From NCBI RefSeq assembly GCF_002018875.1, contig NZ_MVOL01000008.1, positions 1 through 64,000 on the forward strand: a DNA stretch of 64,000 bases. Direction: 5' to 3'. Shown in pieces: positions 60,668 to 64,000 of this stretch. The translations under genes were made by a program, and so were the position numbers. Numbering within the stretch: the stretch's first letter is position 1; each line of letters begins with the position of its first letter. The notes below the pieces were generated by a model. The model ran no database searches and was not told the origin of the DNA. It saw only the letters and a program-made list of their open reading frames with translations. This stretch comes from Pseudomonas sp. MF4836. Lineage in GTDB: Bacteria > Pseudomonadota > Gammaproteobacteria > Pseudomonadales > Pseudomonadaceae.

Positions 60668-61777
60668 ATGACCTCGACAAACCGCAAGAAGCTGGTGGTC
60701 GCGCATTCCACCCGTCCCCAGGCACCCCTGCATGAAGTCGAAACCAACCGCGCGCTGGCCCGCTGGCTGGCGCAGATTCTCGGCCTTAAATACGGCGGCA
60801 GCTACGACCCGGCGCAGCATGCCGGGCGTGACTTGTACTGGTTGCCGACCCAGACCCTGGTCGGGGCCGAAGCGGCGCGTGCGTTGGGGGTGACCAATGC
60901 GGACGATTTATGGGGCGGCTATGTCGAGCACGACTTTATCGCCACCAAAGCCATCGCCCACGGTTTGTTCAGCGCCGAGGCCGTAGCGCCGCCGGGCTGG
61001 TCGCCGCTGTTTGCGCAGCGGATCGGGGACTCGGTGCTGGACGGCTTCAGTGTGTTTTCCGAACAGGATGCGCGGTCCGCCGCCAGCCGTTTGCTGGAGT
61101 GCGGGCCGATCCGCATCAAGCCGATTCACGCCTGTGCCGGCCGCGGGCAACAGGTGATCGACAGCCTCGAGCATTTCGACCAGGCCCTGGCCCAGCCGCA
61201 GACCGCCGCCCTGTTCGAGGAGGGCGTGGTGCTTGAACAGGACCTGCAAGGGGTGATTACCCACAGCGTTGGCCAGTCGTTTATCGCCGGCCACGTCATC
61301 AGCTATTGCGGCGAGCAATTCCTGACCGAGGACGCCCATGGCGAACAGGTCTATGGTGGTTCGCGCTTGCTGGTGGTGCAGGGTGGCTACGAAACGCTGC
61401 TGGCCCTGGATCTGCCCCAGGACGTGCGCCTGGCGGTGCAGCAGGCCCAGGTGTTCGACAGCGCCGCGGATGAGGTTTACCCAGGCTTCTTTGCCTCGCG
61501 GCGCAATTACGACATCGCCCAGGGCCGGGCCGCCGACGGCCAGGTGCGCAGCGGCGTGCTCGAACAGTCCTGGCGCATGGGGGGCGCCAGCAGTGCCGAG
61601 GTGGCGGCCTTGCAGGCCTTTATCAATAACCCCGGGATGCGCGCGATCAACGTCGCCTCGGTGGAAACCTACAGTGATCAGGCACTGCCTGCGGACGCCA
61701 TCGAGGTGTATCGCGGGCCGGCGGACAACAGCGATTTTCTTCTCAAATACGTAACGGTCCAATCCTATGACGGCTAG
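60668..61777 (+). CDS. DUF3182-like protein, possible ATP-grasp fold
   Basis: A 369-aa cytoplasmic protein. I associate it with the DUF3182 family. The segments GPIRIKPIHACAGRGQQVID and EEGVVLEQDLQGVITHSVGQ followed by GGSRLLVVQGG look like the nucleotide-binding lysine/glycine loop and acidic strands of ATP-grasp ligases, but this is pattern reading only. The ATG at 60668 has AAGGTGG 5 nt upstream. Its last 11 nt overlap the alpha/beta hydrolase gene, so the two probably work together. Confidence 0.65.
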   Translation: MTSTNRKKLVVAHSTRPQAPLHEVETNRALARWLAQILGLKYGGSYDPAQHAGRDLYWLPTQTLVGAEAARALGVTNADDLWGGYVEHDFIATKAIAHGLFSAEAVAPPGWSPLFAQRIGDSVLDGFSVFSEQDARSAASRLLECGPIRIKPIHACAGRGQQVIDSLEHFDQALAQPQTAALFEEGVVLEQDLQGVITHSVGQSFIAGHVISYCGEQFLTEDAHGEQVYGGSRLLVVQGGYETLLALDLPQDVRLAVQQAQVFDSAADEVYPGFFASRRNYDIAQGRAADGQVRSGVLEQSWRMGGASSAEVAALQAFINNPGMRAINVASVETYSDQALPADAIEVYRGPADNSDFLLKYVTVQSYDG

Positions 61778-62522
61778 AAGCGAGAGCATTCAAATCGACA
61801 TCGATGATGAACAGATGAGCGGGAATTTTCTCAGTCCCAAATCGAAAGTACCGGGGGTGTTATTCGTCCACGGCTGGGGCGGTAGCCAGGAGCGCGACCT
61901 GGAGCGCGCCAAGGGCATCGCCGGCTTGGGCTGCGTGTGCCTGACCTTCGATCTGCGGGGGCATGCCGGCACCGGCATTCCATTGTCGCGGGTCACCCGC
62001 GAAGACAACCTGCGCGACCTGCTGGCCGCCTATGACCGGCTGCTCTCGCACCCGGCCCTGGACACCTCGGCGATTGCCGTGGTTGGCACCAGCTACGGCG
62101 GCTACCTGGCGAGCATCCTCACCTCCCTGCGCCCGGTGCGCTGGCTGGCGCTGCGGGTGCCCGCGCTGTACCGCGACGAGCAGTGGCATACGCCCAAGCG
62201 TGACCTGGACAAGGCCGACCTGATGCACTACCGCAGCAGCCTGGTGCGCGCCGACAGCAATCGGGCGCTGCATGCCTGCGCCGCCTTTACCGGGGATGTG
62301 CTGTTGGTGGAGTCCGAGACCGATGACCACGTGCCCCACGCCACCATCATGAGTTACCGCGCGGCGTGCCAGCAGACCCATTCCCTGACCCACCGCATCA
62401 TCGACGGCGCCGACCATTCCCTGAGCGATCCGGTGTCGCAGCAGGCCTACACCTCGATCCTCGTCAGCTGGATCACCGAGATGGTGGTAGGCGAGCGCCT
62501 GAGCATCATTCAGGAACGCTGA
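61767..62522 (+). CDS. Alpha/beta hydrolase (dienelactone hydrolase/acyl-peptidase-like)
   Basis: A 251-aa protein with an alpha/beta hydrolase core: oxyanion segment VLFVHGWGGSQERDLERAKG, nucleophile Ser in VVGTSYGGYLAS, acid Asp in LLVESETDDHVPH and His in IIDGADHSLSDP. No signal peptide. It is translationally coupled to the DUF3182-like gene by an 11-nt overlap; substrate unknown. Confidence 0.86.
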   Translation: MTARSESIQIDIDDEQMSGNFLSPKSKVPGVLFVHGWGGSQERDLERAKGIAGLGCVCLTFDLRGHAGTGIPLSRVTREDNLRDLLAAYDRLLSHPALDTSAIAVVGTSYGGYLASILTSLRPVRWLALRVPALYRDEQWHTPKRDLDKADLMHYRSSLVRADSNRALHACAAFTGDVLLVESETDDHVPHATIMSYRAACQQTHSLTHRIIDGADHSLSDPVSQQAYTSILVSWITEMVVGERLSIIQER

Positions 62523-62556
62523 TCGACGGCTCCGTCGCCAGGACCCCGGCGCTGCA

Positions 62557-63543
62557 TCAGGCCGGTTTCTTCGCTATCCGAAGTGCCTTGGCCTTGGCCT
62601 CCACCACCAGGTACATCAGCAGGGCCACCAGCAGCGGCAGGATGAAGTAGATCGCCCGGTAGGCGATCAACCCGGCAAGCAGGCTGCCCCGGGACACCTC
62701 GTGTTGCAGCAGGGCGATAAAGACCGCCTCCAGCACCCCGAGCCCGGCCGGGATATGGGTGATGACCCCGGCGATGCTGCTGATCAGCAGCACCCCGAGC
62801 ACCACCGGGTAATCCAGCTTGCCCGGCAGCAGGGTGAAAATCACCGCCGCCATCAACGACCAGTTGAGTGCCCCCAGCGCCAGTTGCAGCAGCGCCATGC
62901 GCAGTGACGGCAGGTTGATTTCCACGCCACGGATCGCCCACTCCCGACGTCGGGAGAACTGGCATGCGGCCAGGTAGCCGATGCTCAGCAGCAGCAACAG
63001 CACGCCCACGGCCTGCAACGCGCTGCTGCTGAGTTTCCAGCCGGGAGGCATCTGCACCACGCCACTGGCAAATACCCCCCCGGCCAGGACCATATAGCCG
63101 AACCAGTTGGTGGCCAGGCTCAGGCCGAGGATCTTGGCGATATTGCCGGTGCTTACCCCCAGCCGGGAATACAGGCGGTAGCGCATGGCGATCCCGCCGA
63201 CCCAGGCGCTGAGGTTGAGGTTGAAGGCGTAGCTGATGATGCCCACCGGCAAAATCTGCCGCCAGCCCAGGTCCTGGCGGATGTAGGTGCGGCCGATCAG
63301 GTCGAAGCAGGCGTACACCAGAAAACTGGCCAGGGTCAGGCCGGCGGCGATGATCAGGGTGCGCACCTTGAAATCCGCCAGGGTGCTGAACACTTCGCTC
63401 CAGTCGATGCGCCGCGCGAGCAGGGTGAACAGCACGATCAACAGCAGGAAAAACAGCACCGTCAGCGGCTTTTTCAGGCGCTGCCAAAGGGTCTTGGAAC
63501 CCTTGCTCTCGGAGGGCGCTGCGTGGGCGCTGGGCTGGCTCAT
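62557..63543 (-). CDS. YbhN-type membrane protein (lysylphosphatidylglycerol synthase TM-domain family)
   Basis: A 328-aa integral membrane protein with about eight hydrophobic segments, a GGIAMRYRLYSRLGVS motif and HIPAGLGVLEAVFIALL near the C-terminus. These are characteristic of the UPF0104/LPG_synthase_TM family (E. coli YbhN). It has no C-terminal lysyl-transferase domain. Its ATG at 63543 overlaps the stop of the upstream clsB-like gene by 4 nt; the E. coli genes ybhN and clsB (ybhO) are likewise neighbours. A role in phospholipid handling is plausible. Confidence 0.87.
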   Translation of the reverse strand: MSQPSAHAAPSESKGSKTLWQRLKKPLTVLFFLLLIVLFTLLARRIDWSEVFSTLADFKVRTLIIAAGLTLASFLVYACFDLIGRTYIRQDLGWRQILPVGIISYAFNLNLSAWVGGIAMRYRLYSRLGVSTGNIAKILGLSLATNWFGYMVLAGGVFASGVVQMPPGWKLSSSALQAVGVLLLLLSIGYLAACQFSRRREWAIRGVEINLPSLRMALLQLALGALNWSLMAAVIFTLLPGKLDYPVVLGVLLISSIAGVITHIPAGLGVLEAVFIALLQHEVSRGSLLAGLIAYRAIYFILPLLVALLMYLVVEAKAKALRIAKKPA

Positions 63544-64000
63544 GACGGCTGCTCCGGTGGCGCCTTGTGCTGCACAAAAGGCTTGAGCTGCGGTTTGTGC
63601 GCCGGCAACCAGCCGGCCCAGGCCGGAAAATGGCGCAGGAAGTGAAACACCATGAAGCCGACGGTCAGGCGCCACAGGCGGCCCCGGGGCTGGCGGTTTT
63701 CCGGCATGGCCTGGCAGTGGTCCTGGCTCAGCCGTTCCAGCCGCTCGAACAGCAGGCGGTTGAACGCCCGGTCGCGGATCAGCACGTTGGCTTCCAGGTT
63801 CAGCGACAGGCTCAGGGGGTCGAGGTTGCTCGAACCGACCGTGCTCCAGTCTTCATCCACCAGGGCCACCTTGCCGTGCAGCGGGCGCTGGCAGTATTCG
63901 TAGATGGTCACGCCGTCCTTGAGCAGGTAGTCGTAGAGCATGCGCGCGGCGAATTTGGCGATGGGCATGTCCGGCTCGCCCTGCAGGATCAGGCGCACAT
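63540..64000 (-). CDS. clsB: Cardiolipin synthase ClsB-like, C-terminal part (cut by window edge)
   Basis: The visible C-terminal ~153 residues contain the second HKD motif of the phospholipase D superfamily, HGKVALVDEDWSTVGSSNLD, and a tail with two short hydrophobic stretches. The first HKD motif must lie beyond position 64000. It would condense phosphatidylglycerol or transfer from phosphatidylethanolamine to make cardiolipin at the inner membrane. It is coupled to the YbhN-type gene by a 4-nt overlap. Confidence 0.87.
   Translation of the reverse strand, partial: VRLILQGEPDMPIAKFAARMLYDYLLKDGVTIYEYCQRPLHGKVALVDEDWSTVGSSNLDPLSLSLNLEANVLIRDRAFNRLLFERLERLSQDHCQAMPENRQPRGRLWRLTVGFMVFHFLRHFPAWAGWLPAHKPQLKPFVQHKAPPEQPS

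Overview
The window is chromosomal DNA of a Pseudomonas, most likely from the P. fluorescens/P. protegens group. The evidence is the 5S sequence, the order katA - bfrA - uvrA - MFS - ssb directly after rplQ (the genus backbone as I recall it from P. aeruginosa), high GC with G/C-ending codons in the accessory part, and an ebo/EDB-type cluster known from fluorescent pseudomonads. Species assignment is inference.

Positions 1-34,880 are the conserved information-processing backbone. They hold the 3' end of a 23S rRNA gene, 5S rRNA and its terminator, birA, coaX and a small SPOR-like protein, then tRNA-Tyr, tRNA-Gly, tRNA-Thr, a first tuf gene, tRNA-Trp, secE and nusG. The L11/L10/rpoBC operon follows, then the str operon with a second tuf gene, the S10 operon, the spc operon with secY and rpmJ, and the alpha operon (rpsM-rpsK-rpsD-rpoA-rplQ). 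All genes look intact. Points of note are two tuf genes whose proteins differ at about 28 positions, a terminator-like hairpin plus promoter inside the spc operon, and a very long hairpin between rpoC and rpsL.

Positions 34,900-42,260 carry katA, a bacterial ferritin (the 'bfrA' that lacks the haem-ligand Met52), uvrA, a YajR-type MFS transporter and ssb. 

Positions 42,277-58,133 hold the most interesting part: one leftward, tightly packed 12-gene cluster. In order of transcription it contains eboD (fused to an N-terminal VTT/DedA-like membrane domain), eboC, eboA, eboB, eboE and eboF, then a secreted mono-haem-type protein, a protein resembling the N-terminal half of VioB, a secreted cysteine-rich protein, a second mono-haem-type protein, a second VioB-N-like protein and a beta-propeller protein. 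It matches what I recall of the GacS-regulated EDB ('edible') nematode-repellence locus of P. fluorescens NZI7 and the ebo operon that serves scytonemin precursor export in cyanobacteria. A hairpin presenting an ANGGAYG loop over the eboD ribosome binding site fits Gac/Rsm control. The second half of the cluster has no assigned chemistry and is the best candidate here for an undescribed system: an ebo export module coupled to secreted c-type haem proteins and stand-alone VioB-N-like domains.

Positions 58,134-64,000 contain an approximately 700-bp gene-poor leader region, a divergent isochorismatase-family hydrolase and GlxA-type AraC regulator, a DUF3182-like/ATP-grasp-like protein overlapping an alpha/beta hydrolase, and a leftward pair: a YbhN-type membrane protein and the 3' end of a ClsB-type cardiolipin synthase cut by the window edge.
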